From NCBI GenBank assembly GCA_950097015.1, contig CATNEN010000039.1, positions 5,472,501 through 5,536,500 of the forward strand: a stretch of 64,000 nt of DNA. The letters run 5' to 3'. Positions 49,801-60,229 of the stretch are shown here, in pieces. The notes under the pieces were generated by a model that saw nothing but the letters and a program-made list of their open reading frames with translations, searched no databases and had not been told where the DNA came from. Numbering within the stretch: the first letter of the stretch is position 1; each line of letters starts with the position of its first letter. Origin of the DNA: Macrostomum hystrix (Eukaryota > Platyhelminthes > Macrostomidae). A program made the position numbers and the translations under genes.

Positions 49801-52800
49801 ATCCTAATTCCAAAGAGGGAATCCTAATTCCAAAGAGGGAATCCTAATGCCAAAGAGGTAATCCTAATGCCAAAGAGGGAATCCTAATTCCAAAGAGGGA
49901 ATCCTAATTCCAAAGAGGTAATCCTAATACCAAAAAGGGAATCCTAATTTCAGAGAGGGAATCCTAATGCTAAAGAGGGAATCGTAATTCCAAAGAGGGA
50001 ATCCAAATGCCAAAGAGGGAATCCAAATGCCAAAGAGGAATCCTAAAACTAATGACGCGATTTTAATCCTTAAGATGGTATCCTAATATAATATGTTGGG
50101 ATTTCAATCCTTAAATGTGATCCTTACATCTGAGGATTCGAGTCATGACAACCATCTTGAATCTTTGCATTGTGCACTTTTAATAAAGCCTAAAATAAGT
50201 CTAGCTACCAGCATTTAGAACACAAACAGTCCGCCAACCAACCCTTACTCCGCACTCCGCACTGTTGTACACTTGCAGATCAGCGACGCGCCCGTTTAAG
50301 ATCTGTTCAGCCATCAGGCAGGGTCCCCTGTCCCACAGTCGGGCCGGATCCCATAGCTCCAGCTTGCCACTCGAACTGCCAGTCAGAATCAGCAGGGTGC
50401 CCCCAATCTTTAACAATTGCAGCGCGGTCACGGATGCGAATACGTAGTGCTCGAATAGCTGACGACCTTGAGATGACGTTAAAGAAAATGAATAGTTTAT
50501 GGATCATTTTACTGATGGTTATAATGACATTAATGCTTTTTAATTAATTCAACCGACTGGCAATACCTATACTTGACATTAAAATAAAATACTTTCTTAC
50601 TATGACTGGAATCTTAGCAGGAAGGTAGACAAAGACAGAGGACTACTTAAACTACCGGGACGAAACTCTAGGCAAATCATGCAAAATTTCTTACGAGGCT
50701 GGCTTTTTTTAGCTGTCTCTGGTTCATGCTTCTTTTCAACTTTGCTAGAGCTACCAAGCAAGAGGGTAGAAGTAGCTAATCAGTCTGCAAATTACTAGGT
50801 CAATAAAATATTTTCGTATCTCCAAGTAGCTTCATCATCAATGCCAAAATGCTGCCTGCAACTCTGCATGGTTACGACTCTGAAGATCAAAGACAAAAGT
50901 ACATATGTTTCCAAAGGATCTGGATGAGCGAGAGAGATGGAGGAAAGCCCTGCCGAATCTTCTTGTGGTAAGACGCTCTACTTAGTCTATTAGTTAATTC
51001 ACGTGGTAAACGACTCACGTTGCATCCGTACTTATTAATTTCAGTCCATAACAGATCACATGGGGATCTGCGCTAAACACTGGCCACCGGGTGCTCCCAT
51101 GGTGAAAGGGTTGAATCGGCAAAGTGGAATGACTTGGTTAGAATTAACAAGCTCGAAGAAAACCACACTGTAAAAAGATCCGGCTTGACGTTCGAAGCTT
51201 GCTACCCATCAAACATGATCAGAAGACAAAAGTCTAGCTCTGCAGGTATTTAATGAAAAAGTTGCAGCTGCGCTGAAATGTGACCGTTATTTTGAAACCG
51301 TAAACTTTGTTGAGAGCATCGTAAAGCTGTGGAACATTGTCAATTGCAAAAATCCCGATCTACAACACCGGTTCAATGATCCTGCAGTAGGCGACCAATT
51401 TATTCTATTCTTGACGACAAAATAGTTTTTCTTGGAGATTTTGCCGACTCAATTGACTATTCTCAGAGCAGTAAAGGCCACGCGCGTCATGGAACCCTCA
51501 CAGCTGAGACTAAGTCTGCTATTGTGAACTCGTTGCGAGGCATGGTAGACCTCTGCGAGGACCTGCTTTCTGATCCTAACATTTCCTATGTCTTACTTGG
51601 TGATTTTCAGAGCGATCCTCTGGAAGGAGGGTTTGGAGTTTATCGGCAGATGAGCGGTGGTAACTATTTCATATCCGTGGAACAAGTACTACTGAGCTCG
51701 CGATTGCGATCGATGAAAATGTTTACGAGTCTTGAGTTGGACAGCAATTACCACAGTGCATGAGAGCCCCTGCTGCAGAACACAGCTTTCTGAAGAAGAG
51801 TTGTCTGCGTTGGACAATTTTTTCCAAACTGCAATGAAATTTTTTACTCGGAATTTCTCACTGGTTGTGATATGCCTGCTTCAGTCGACACTCGCCATCC
51901 TCCGCGGCAAGAGTTCAGAAGCTGTTTATCGCTTCATTACTTTCATTACTTTTCATCCGCCAGTTGTAAAATTCGAGACGTGTCACGGAGAATAACGAAT
52001 ACTTTCTTCGAGGGGCTAGTTAGGAAAACATCAAAAGTGGCCCCGTAATCTATTACAGTGCAGGAGAGAAAAACGAAAAAGCTCGGAAGCACCTGAAGAA
52101 TTGTGCTAGTTGTAATATTACATTTTACAATGCAACAACTGCTTGGCGAAAGGATTTTACTCACTTGATATAATAGTATTGCAAAATTGTGTACATGTAT
52201 CTTCAGTGGCGGCGCAGGGGGGGCGGGGGGGCGGGCTGCCCCCGGGTGACCACCCCTCACCACCCTCAGGGGGTGACCACCCACTTAAAAAAATTGGTAC
52301 TTTACCATATAATTTCAAAAGTGTGGTCACCCGATGGGGCATGGGGGTGGTCACCTGAGACCTTTTTTTTTGGTGGCCGGGGGGGGGTGACCACCCAACC
52401 ACCGCCCCCCAGCTGGAGGTCCTGCGCCGCCACTGTGTATCTTCTTAAATATTTATTAAATCTGTTGACTGTTGCTTTGGATGATTGTTCACCCTTTACA
52501 CCCTGAAATTTAGCATTCACTTTTTAACTAAAACAACTGAATTTCGGATTCATCTGTGCCGCAAAGTTTAGATTAAAAATCTTTCATGAAAAACTCTGTT
52601 ATTCTAGGTTCGCCCTTAATGTTGTCATCTACACTTTTCATGCAAGTTTCATATTTTTCATGGATTTATCGATACTGTAAAGATTATATTATCAACTCTT
52701 GTAAATCTACAATTCTTTTAACCATGACAGCGATATGACATCTGTATGTCTGTGTGAATCATCGATTTTAATCAGGGACTACATAATAGCACTTCATTTT

Positions 52801-54924
52801 ACTACGAGCGTAGATGCTCCTATCCCTACTACAGCCAACAAAATTGCCAGCTATATTACTTTAAAGATGGCCATAGATTAGGCCAGCCTCGTAAGAAATT
52901 GTGCATGATTTCCCTAGAATTCCGTCCCGGTAGTTTAAGTAGTCCCTGGGCAGAGGATGGCAGAGGGAGGCAGAGGAAGGCAGAGGGAGGCAGAGGAAGG
53001 CAGGGGCAGGCATAGGAAGGCAGAGGAAGGCAGGGGAAGGCAGAAGGAGACAGGAAGGCAGGGGACGCAAAGGGAAGCAGAGGAAGGCAGGAGAGGCAGA
53101 GGGAGGCACAGTCAGGCGGGAAGAGCTAACCGGAGCTGCAGTCCCAGATGCGCACGGTGGCATCCTCGGAGCCGGTGACGCACAGAATCGCTGGCGAGCC
53201 GTTCAAAGCTTCAATGTCAAGGGCCTCAAAAAATGTGGGACAATCGGAGCAGTCGACGAGTCGAGCTACGTTCACCGCCTGGGTGTGGCCGGTTAGGCGG
53301 CTGTTGCCATGACAACCAAGGTTAGAACCAGAGACATTGTACAGCTGAGCGCTGGCATCGCGACCAGCGCTGATGGCGAGATCTTGGAGACAGTCAACGG
53401 AGAATATAATATCCGAGTGGCCGTTCGGGAGTTCGGACACGGAGTAGCTACCGAACTGGCGAAGCTTGACCGTCTGCTCTGATTGGCTAGCCAACTGCTT
53501 TGGCTGCTCTGATTGGCTGGCCGATTTTTTTATCGTTTGCCCAGGTTTATCTGAGTGGCTAGAGAATATCTGTGCTTTCGATGAGACCTGATCTGATTGG
53601 CTGTCAGATTTTTCTGTATTTACCACATAATTTTCTGATCGAATAAGCACACTCCGAGACTCAATAGTAGCCTGGTTAGATTGGCTATGGACTGGAGCTG
53701 TAGATTCTAGCAATGGGCTTGATGATTTTGGAGCCTGCTGGGGTGACGGTTGCTCTGATTGGCTGGCCCGGGAACAGCCGACTGCGGCTCGCTTTGCTGG
53801 CGGCTGCTGGATGTCACCACTGGCAGGGGTTGAATCTGTCACTTTTGTTTTCGACATAGCAACAGTTGACGACAGCTCGTCACTGTCGGATTGTGCAGGA
53901 CTTCTTTGTTGATGTCTGCATTGTTTCATCACAATGAAATTTAATATTTGTAAACCTTGAAGAACTGCCTGCGCAAAATTTCATTAGAAAATCACTTACG
54001 GTTGTAACAGTTTCATGTAGTGCATAAGGCTGGCTTGCATTGCTGCTTTCTGAGACACCTATAAAGTTATAAACTGATGCACATTGTAATGTCATCATTC
54101 GCATAATCCACTACTATCAGTAGAGTTAATTAAACATTTATAATAAAACGTACGGAATTATAAGAAAAATGCTAAACCGCCACTTTCATAAAAACCTTGT
54201 TGAAAAATTAAGTTCGAAACGGGCTACTTGCATGTGCCGATGTTATGTAAACTCGGTGATTCACTTGTTTAACAGTAGAAAGGCTATGGCATTCCCCCTG
54301 GGAAAGACAGTGGTATTTGAAATACTCACTGCCTACTTTACAATAGCTCCCAAACCGAATGACCGATTTTTGTAAGTCTACCATATACATTAAGTTTTCC
54401 GCTCTTTACTATGAACCAACTTTCAAAGCCGTAATAAAATCAGCATTCTCAATTAGCATTAGCATTAAAAGCAACCAGTAAATAATTCACACAGATAGGT
54501 GCTAGCTTTAGAAGTCCCTGTCCTACTCAGTAGTGCTTGCCTGATTGTTGAACTGCTTGATTTTTAGTAGCAAGTAAGTTCATGGTGGAAATGTGCATTG
54601 TCAAGAATGGATTTATGTCAACTGAATGAATCTTTTGATTATTTGTTAACTGAATCAATAATTGAATAATTGATTTGTTGATAAATGATTCAATGAATAC
54701 TATATATTATGTAGACATCCACCACAAAAGTAGTTTGATCAATTTATTGAACTATGTAAAATGTAATATTAAGAAAAAACATTTCAATAAAACAAACCTT
54801 AGACTGCTCCTCATTGTTAAGAGGCCTTGGCAAACACACAAGATGCTCAATTTGCCTTAGCTTCTTTTTGAACTTTCGAATTTGGGAATTAACACTTTCC
54901 AAAGATTCTTCCATAAGTTTTTGT
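40812..54924 (-). CDS. WD40-repeat protein with N-terminal coiled coil and acidic C-terminus (last eight exons)
   Basis: Exons: 54798-54924, 54000-54058, 53131-53915, 50249-50466, 46326-46650, 45606-45761, 44834-45068, 40812-41049. All phases agree, giving 713 codons plus stop; the start is upstream. The first visible exons encode a basic coiled coil (IRKFKKKLRQIEHL, then LNNEEQSKVSQKAAMQASL). Exon 53131-53915 is Ser/Gln-rich with a recurring SQSEQ/SQSDQ motif, then WD40 blades: SVSELPNGHSDIIFSVDCL, SAGRDASAQLYNV, LTGHTQAVNVARL, CVTGSEDATVRIWDCSSG. Blades continue with LLILTGSSSGKLELWD, LLIAGCSASGQLVLCLLDG and FSVISGGDRVLFWSF. The C-terminus is Ser- and Asp/Glu-rich (DDNEDGYEEDEEDYSERAE), ending RRWCSVA. 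It is probably a scaffold propeller; the subfamily is not recognised. The 53131/50466 and 50249/46650 junctions each restore a clean WD blade, strong support for splicing. Introns hold six arrays, SINE pieces and a P-type transposon in the opposite orientation. Confidence 0.85.
41185..41872. repeat. 15-17-bp minisatellite array, about 40 units, in the last WD40 intron
   Basis: Units such as TTTGCGGGTGTCAGGTG and TTTGCAGGTGTCAGGTT, with TTCTGGGTGTCAGG and GCGGTAGCCAGGTGTT forms. Subtype blocks recur. It lies within the 41050-44833 intron. Confidence 0.95.
41970..41991. other. Perfect hairpin in an AT-rich palindromic patch
   Basis: TACTACGAA, a 4-base loop AGTA, then TTCGTAGTA. Flanking sequence repeats ACTACGAAAGTAT and AGTATACTACGTATAC, so the patch 41955-42010 can fold further. 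Function unknown; possibly a remnant of a small inverted-repeat element. Confidence 0.6.
42418..43813. repeat. 29-bp minisatellite array, about 48 units, WD40 intron
   Basis: Units around GATCAGGGGTAACAGCTGAT followed by GCACTGAAG, GCAATGAAG or GCACTGGAG. The three endings are clustered, with GCAATGAAG dominant in the middle. The lack of length variation indicates recent expansion. Confidence 0.97.
43814..44194. other. Intronic spacer, nothing recognised
   Basis: Unique sequence between two arrays in the last WD40 intron. Confidence 0.55.
44195..44770. repeat. Array with 101-bp higher-order period, about 5 units, WD40 intron
   Basis: The words GCAGAGTGATTTTGTCAG recur at spacing 101 bp (44340, 44441, 44542, 44643). 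Inside each unit are about eight diverged submotifs of the form GGTnnnnnnGGAGTGA, so the 101-bp unit itself arose from a shorter repeat. It ends about 60 bp from the exon at 44834. Confidence 0.93.
45395..45520 (+). mobile_element. SINE fragment (5' half), WD40 intron
   Basis: The tRNA-like head with B-box-like GAGTTCGAATCTC near 45441 is followed by GAGAAAGACACTTAGTTCCC. The order and wording match the copy near 15995. The 3' body is absent. Confidence 0.5.
45768..46322. repeat. 22-bp minisatellite array that makes up a whole intron of the WD40 gene
   Basis: About 25 units around GTCATGAGGGACAGTGGAAG, with GTCGAAG and AGTCATG variants. The array fills the intron 45762-46325 from end to end. 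The donor (GACG then GTGAGC on the minus strand) and the acceptor (CCGCCTTCACAG) lie in the first and last, slightly diverged, units. No unique intronic sequence remains. Confidence 0.95.
46845..46960 (+). mobile_element. SINE fragment (3' half), WD40 intron
   Basis: CCAGCTGTAAAATGAGTACC, then CCATGGACTGAACAGCTGTA and CTAACTGGGCTAGGGG align in order with the 3' half of the SINE at about 15995-16345. The tRNA head was not found on this copy. Boundaries approximate. Confidence 0.55.
46961..47491. other. Intronic spacer, nothing recognised
   Basis: Unique sequence in the WD40 intron 46651-50248, between the SINE fragment and the next array. Confidence 0.5.
47492..48352. repeat. 22-bp minisatellite array, about 39 units, WD40 intron
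   Basis: Units around GCATGTCTAACACACCAATC, with ACTCC, CCCGC and GTTTATC variants. Confidence 0.96.
48353..48894. other. Intronic spacer, nothing recognised
   Basis: Unique AT-rich sequence between two arrays in the same WD40 intron. Confidence 0.5.
48895..50043. repeat. 20-bp minisatellite array, about 57 units, WD40 intron
   Basis: Units of GGAATCCTAATTCCAAAGAG, with ATGCC, GTAATCC and AAAAAGG variants. Multi-unit blocks recur. It lies about 200 bp from the exon at 50249. Confidence 0.97.
51055..51995 (+). pseudogene. P-element/THAP9-type transposase remnant
   Basis: Three pieces in different frames. Near 51060-51110: MGICAKHWPPGAPMVKG, resembling the end of a THAP zinc-binding domain. 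From 51246: VFNEKVAAALKC and SIVKLWNIVNCKNPDL. From about 51425: GTLTAETKSAIVNSLRGMV, SYVLLGDFQSDPLEGGFG and VYRQMSGGNYFISVEQVL, the conserved core of P/THAP9 transposases. Frame changes around 51415-51425 and after 51760, in-frame stops and no complete N-terminus mean it cannot make an active enzyme as it stands. Assignment is from remembered family motifs. Confidence 0.75.
52204..52435. mobile_element. 232-bp hAT-like MITE nested in the P-type element
   Basis: Perfect 15-bp terminal inverted repeats CAGTGGCGGCGCAGG, flanked by a perfect 8-bp duplication TGTATCTT (52196-52203 and 52436-52443). The interior is G/C-rich with several GGTGACCACC palindromic words and no coding capacity. The 8-bp duplication and CAGTGGCG-type ends are characteristic of the hAT superfamily. 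It is younger than the P-type element it interrupts. Confidence 0.88.
52950..53110. repeat. GGCAGAGG-type purine-rich tract, WD40 intron
   Basis: Degenerate repeats of GGCAGAGGAAGGCAGAGGGA between the right end of the P-type element and the donor at 53131. On the minus-strand transcript it is a C/T-rich tract just after the exon. Confidence 0.9.
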
Positions 54925-57900
54925 CTGAAAATTGTTAAGAAAATGACATGCCAATAAATTTACTGATTCTATTAACATAGGCCCTATGCATGAACTATAC
55001 GATGATAAGTCTTAATACAACTATATCTGCAAATGCCCAAGAGGACCAAACTTTGAATGCAGGAAGCTTTACAAATTACAGTACCTGTACTTGCAGTACT
55101 TGCTAATTCCTAACTCTGCAGCCAATAAAATTAAAAAACCACTGGACTAGCTGCATTTCATTTGACAGCTAGATTGCATTGCTAAAATTATACTCCTAGC
55201 TTACTAAACTGCATTAGATTTTTGCTAAGCTGAATTAGATTCTTATTAAACTGCATAATTTGTTTTGTTTTTCTTTGCATAGTTTTTGCTGGCTTAAGCA
55301 TTTCACAAATCCATTTTCACAAGTACATCGTTTAAGCACTCATTCACTCTCTTTAACATGAACCCTGTGGATTAAGTCTACCTCCAATTTTTACTTTCGC
55401 AGTGAGCCAAAGCTGTGTCATGTCATTCTAACTATTGATTCTATAAATATACTGTCAGCTGGCCCTTTCTGGCCAAGCCTAGTTTCTACAAGCTAAATTC
55501 AACTACAAGTGTCTAGGTGGTACACCAAACAATTAACTTTTTGGGGTTATACATTATCATAATAAACTTGAAAACTTGTTTACAATCTATATGTATATGT
55601 CATATGTTATCTAGCTTTCTAAAAAAATTGGTGAGATTTTTATAGGCCATTTTGGACTAGACACAAACTAACAGGCAAGTAATGGATAAATATCATTAAA
55701 ACAAATTTTTCGCATGTTTAGTCATAAAAGTAAAAGAAACTGGCATTACCTAAATTGATAGTATTACTATTAGTAGGCCTATGTAGCCAAAAAACATGGC
55801 AAAGTCCTAGTTTCTTGTATAATATTATTATGACCCTAAATTAAAAGCAAATAAACAAAAACTAGTTTATTAAAGCAGTAAAATGGGTCATAGAACTTGA
55901 GAATTAGTATTACATAGCATAGTAGAGTCTCTACTGCCAATGATTCAGCTTCAGCAGTAGGCCCCTATCTATAATCAATTGCCTTGGATATGCATGCTTA
56001 CAATGTGCTTCCCAGTGAGATCTATTTGTCAATCATTGTCTACACTTTGTTGATCCAAATGACCCAACTGTGCACAAAAATACCATCAAAGGCACATAGA
56101 CACACATGAAGGTGAAGTTCCCTATTCAGCATGGCACCACCTCTGCAACTTCCTTATGGCACCAACTCTTACCTAGACAAGAGTTTTGACAACCTTCTGT
56201 ACTGGTAGACCCATTACTATGCTATTTAATGCTGTTTCTCAAGTGCTATGACATATGACCTGCTTTACTTACTACTTCAATAAATTTGCTTTTGTTTTTT
56301 GTTTGCTTACACACAGTGTACCGAACTGTGTGTAACCGAACTGTGGGTTCAAAATAATTTAATACAAGAAACTAGGAAATTGCCAAAAACACATTTTGGG
56401 CTGAAAATAGACATCAAGAAAAGACTGCATAGATGATATATAATGCTATAAATATAGCTTGCTATGCTATTGTGGCTACGCGCTAGCAATAATCATATCG
56501 TATGTATGAGTAAGTATGAGCCAGAGATATAAAATCGGCTGCATAGCAAATCTACTGCGAAATCTATTCGCCGTTACTGCCGCATTCGCCCTTCTAGATA
56601 CTAGATATCGGAGATATTAGGGATGGAAAGAGTGGTTGGAAGATCTAATATAATCCCATTCTATGCATTACTCTTCTCTCTCCCTTTCCCTTATCAATTT
56701 ACTTATAAGGCCCTTATTTACTGTAATGGCCTTAGAAGTTAAGCGAATTGGCTTAAAGTTAAAACCAAGTGGTCCAGTTTTGTCCAAGGACCACTAGTAA
56801 GTAGCGCTTTTGTTTTCAGGCTGGATTTTTTAGTAACGTTTCTTTAAGCAATTGAAAATGTGTTTTCTGATGATAGAGTACAGTATTTCAGACACTTAAT
56901 GTTTGTTATTGTCATTAGGCACGATAATGTACTGTGACGTTATTGAGGTGAACAAGTCAAGTCCAGGCGACAGTTCAGAATTATCCAATTAGTCGTTAGA
57001 AGGCTTGTGTAGCGGTAGCACTTTAATCTTTATTTATTACCACTGGGACGTACGACAATGGGCAGAATATAATTAAGTCAGGTGCCGGAGCTCGGTGAGA
57101 CAGTGTAGGCCTAGTAGAAATAGTAGCGAATGGCAGTAGTGAAACAATGACAGAGCGAAGTAGTCGGCAGTGAAGTCAGTACAAAAGACAATATGGAGTG
57201 ACAGTAAGTGGCAGTTTAAGTAACAGTGACAGTGGCCGGGACAAAGGCAGTGACAGAGTGGAGGGCCAGGTTAAAGGCAATGACAGAGTGGAGGGCCGGA
57301 TTGGTGCGCGAGCGGGCCCAGGGGGCCTAGTTAAATAGGCTAGACAAACTAAAAAACAGGGCGATCGATAATTCTACCCATTACAGAGCTCGCACGCTCA
57401 TTGGCTGGAGGGAAATAATATTGATACTAATATACTAATATTGATAATTTAGCGAAAACATCTTACGGACAATACGATGTTCGTTGACTTCTACTTACAG
57501 TAACAGTAGAAAAACTTAATTATCAAAACTTTAAAGCGTGAAAACCAGCAACATATAAAACTACATGGAGGTGTCGTGGAACATTGAGCGGATCACGGCA
57601 GGAGCTGCAGTCGAACTCACAGGGTCACATCAACGGAGAGGATGCACGCTGCGTAGCAACGTCACAGTACACTCAATAAATTTAAGGGGTAAGTTCGATT
57701 TTATTTCGACAGTCAAAAGACACTCAAAGTTCCATTTTTAATGGGTCTGAATCTCGTGCGGCGTCCAGTTACATATGACAAAATGTTAAACATTAGCGTG
57801 CACTTTAGGATAATATTCTGCCGCACCACACCCTTTGTAGTTGATTGCAAGCATTTAGTCACATTGTACGGATATTGTGTGATATTTTGACTTAGGTCTC

Positions 57901-58377
57901 TCTTTGCGTTGATATCCCTAAATGAGGTCGGGTGTCCTACTCTTTGCGAGAGACTCTATTGCCGTAACTTGAAAATAACGAATACAAGACGATTCAGGAT
58001 TCCAAGCTAAACAACTGATATTTAAGTGTTAATTAGTTAACAAGAAAAAGCTATGAATGATTAATTCCCCTGGCAGCGCTCCTTCCGTTCCTTGCCAGGT
58101 ACTGTACTTGATTAAATATTAAACTCACAATACGCACTGGTAAATTACTAACAAAATCTCGATAGCCTCAACACAAGAACACGCGAACTCTACTCGAAAA
58201 TGCTCTGGACACCAACAAGAACTCACGAAAATAACACGACAATTGACACAAATAACTCCTAGACAAACAGACAGTCCCTATGACAAAACAAGACAAATAA
58301 CACAAAACCTAACCCAAAGTCCCTAGTCTGAAATCGAGGCGACCAGCAAGCACTTCCGCACTATGGCACAACGATAG
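54925..58377. other. Probable 5' part of the WD40 gene or intergenic DNA; no exon identified
   Basis: About 3.4 kb of AT-rich DNA without open frames above 60 codons. The WD40 gene must have its start codon and at least one more exon to the right of 54924, but I could not place them. A pair of imperfect repeats with GACAGAGTGGAGGGCC lies near 57250-57300. Confidence 0.4.
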
Positions 58378-58391
58378 TTCTATCGTGCCAC

Positions 58392-58985
58392 TTACTTACT
58401 TACTTACTTACTTTGCAGGGGGGCCTGGGGCACTTGACGCACAAACACAGGAACGGCATGCCCCCAGGCCGGCGAACTAGGCGAAAGCCGCCCATCGCGC
58501 CGCCTCCCCTGAGCAGGCACCTCACACACACAGCAGCAAGCCAAGCGGGGAAGGGGGCGGCAGCCGGAGTGCCTCTCACCCCAGGCCCGCACACGCACAG
58601 AGCAGACCAAGCCGGGGCGGAAGGCTGATAGAAATCAGTCCTCAGGGGGGGGCGGGTGACGAGTGTACACTTTATCCAATCGCGCTGACGGAAATCCAGA
58701 TGAGCGCGCGGCGGTGTACACCCGCCCCCCAGCCACCCCCCCGCAAGGTCTAACGCCCCAGCGCCAACGCACAAACTCAAACAACGCAGAACAGGCACAC
58801 AGAAGGTAGGAGCGAAGCTATTTTTCAAGCTTTGATTGCACGAAATAAGGTGCACCTCCGCCGGTCGCTACTGTCCAAACCCCCCCCCAACAAGTACCGA
58901 AATTAATCGTGACCTGAAGGGTGAATCGAACTAGCGTCCTTTGGAGTGCGAGGCAGCGACGTTAGCCGCTGACCCCCCTCGCCCC
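58392..58985 (-). mobile_element. Long tRNA-headed SINE with perfect target-site duplication
   Basis: A 14-bp direct duplication TTCTATCGTGCCAC flanks the element (58378-58391 and 58986-58999). On the minus strand it begins with a tRNA-like head (GGTCAGCGGCTAACG, later GCTAGTTCGATTCACCC as the B box), continues through a GC-rich body of about 500 bp and ends in a (GTAA)n tail at 58392-58412. A Pol III head, simple-repeat tail and long target duplication define a retroposed SINE. The body differs from the other SINE family here. The 151-codon open frame inside is not considered a gene. Confidence 0.82.
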
Positions 58986-58999
58986 TTCTATCGTGCCAC

Positions 59000-60169
59000 A
59001 CCTAATGTCAATTCGACGGCGTCCCACCGATGATTGTCGGCGATAAGGAGAGTACTTCCGTGCTTGTCAATCCCTGTCTAACACTCCGTCAGCAGTTGGC
59101 CAGACGTGCCGAGCTCAGCGCAAGCTATACTTACTGACGTGGGATTGAGTGTGGGGTTTTCTTCGACTAGCTAGTTGGACCGGTTTACCTGTCCCGGTAT
59201 CTATTACTAGGATGCGTAGCAACGATGGCAACGAAAGACACACGAAAATACACACGACGATATAAGCAAAATGACAACGCAATAGTCAGTTATATAGTCA
59301 AGCGCCCGCCCCAACCCTCATCAAAGCCTGGGTGCCGGCCGCGCCGCTTGTTCTTCTGCCAGGTCGACCTTGCCGGTTAACGAACTGGCTGCTGATTGGC
59401 CCGGCCCGGGGTATCGCGCTTAAGTCGGGTCGCATCAAATTGGCTAGCCGTCCTCCTATTGGCTGGGCCCATCAGACCGGGGTTAGTCCGATGCCTTGGC
59501 TGTAGAGCAGGGTGACCGGCCGATCGCGTGCGTAGGCCTGGCTGGGCGCGCATGTACAAAAACAACCCTATGTCATACATTAAAATAATTCATTAAAATT
59601 GAGTGCGCGAATATGTTACTTCAAGTAGAAACTTCAAGCATTATAAAATAAACATGCCGACACTACAATTGACTCACAGTGGGAATGGTAGAAAAAATGT
59701 AATTTCATAACCGTCTCAAAATAATATATCCATCTAGAGTTGAATCTAAAGCGCAGAATACAAAATAGACTAAATATTAAGCTACTCTAACAATAAACAT
59801 TAAAGAATTAGATAAAAGGATTGCTTCAGCTCACGAAGCAGATACAAACTGAAGCGAACGATTCATAAAAAAGCTACATGTGTTTTTTACTTTGAGAAGA
59901 AAAATATAATCGCCCATTTTTCGTGTTGCTAAAAGTTTATTTTTAAGATTTTAACAATGATGTTAAATTAACAAACAACAAAAACTTATGGCGATTCTTT
60001 TTAGAAAATACTATCGATCAATAGCCGAACAAATAAAATGCCTCGTAGTTCAAAAAAAGCTGTGCTACCAACCGACATTAAACAAAAAAATATAAAAACA
60101 TTTGTAAATTGTAAATATATCTAGTACTTTCCGTTTTACATGGCAAGTTACCTATAGTTTAGGGCGTAG
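59000..60169. other. Spacer downstream of the GPCR gene
   Basis: A GC-rich stretch with several ATTGG words lies near 59300-59530, followed by AT-rich DNA. No gene could be supported. Confidence 0.4.
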
Positions 60170-60175
60170 TTTATT
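60170..60175 (-). terminator. Candidate polyadenylation signal of the GPCR gene
   Basis: TTTATT on the plus strand reads AATAAA on the minus strand, 55 bp after the GPCR stop codon (60230-60232). Confidence 0.45.
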
Positions 60176-60229
60176 AACCGATTTGTGTGAAAGTAGACGC
60201 ACACAAGAATGTGGTGAGCTATTCTAAAC

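Larger units (their letters stand above)
50641..52945 (+). mobile_element. Decayed P-type (THAP) DNA transposon in a WD40 intron
   Basis: The ends form an inverted repeat of about 60 bp with roughly 90% identity, starting GACTACTTAAACTACCGGGA on each side (left at 50641, right reading inward from 52945). Between them lie a THAP-like remnant and a transposase core (separate entry) on the plus strand, opposite to the host gene. No clear 8-bp target duplication was found; the right flank runs into a G/A-rich repeat that may have erased it. A hAT-type MITE is inserted near its right end. The element sits in the intron between exons 53131-53915 and 50249-50466. Confidence 0.75.

Noticed and set aside
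42418-50043. Possible CRISPR-like arrays of 20-29-bp units
   Set aside because: Units are directly contiguous with no unique spacers, and the locus is eukaryotic.
52143-52506. Overlapping open frames in the G/C-rich segment
   Set aside because: Generated by the low-complexity interior of the hAT MITE.
58400-58855. 151-codon minus-strand open frame
   Set aside because: Lies inside the SINE body, has arbitrary composition and resembles no protein.
58912-58985. Functional tRNA gene on the minus strand
   Set aside because: Only A- and B-box-like parts are seen, the cloverleaf does not close, and it is the head of a SINE bounded by a target-site duplication.
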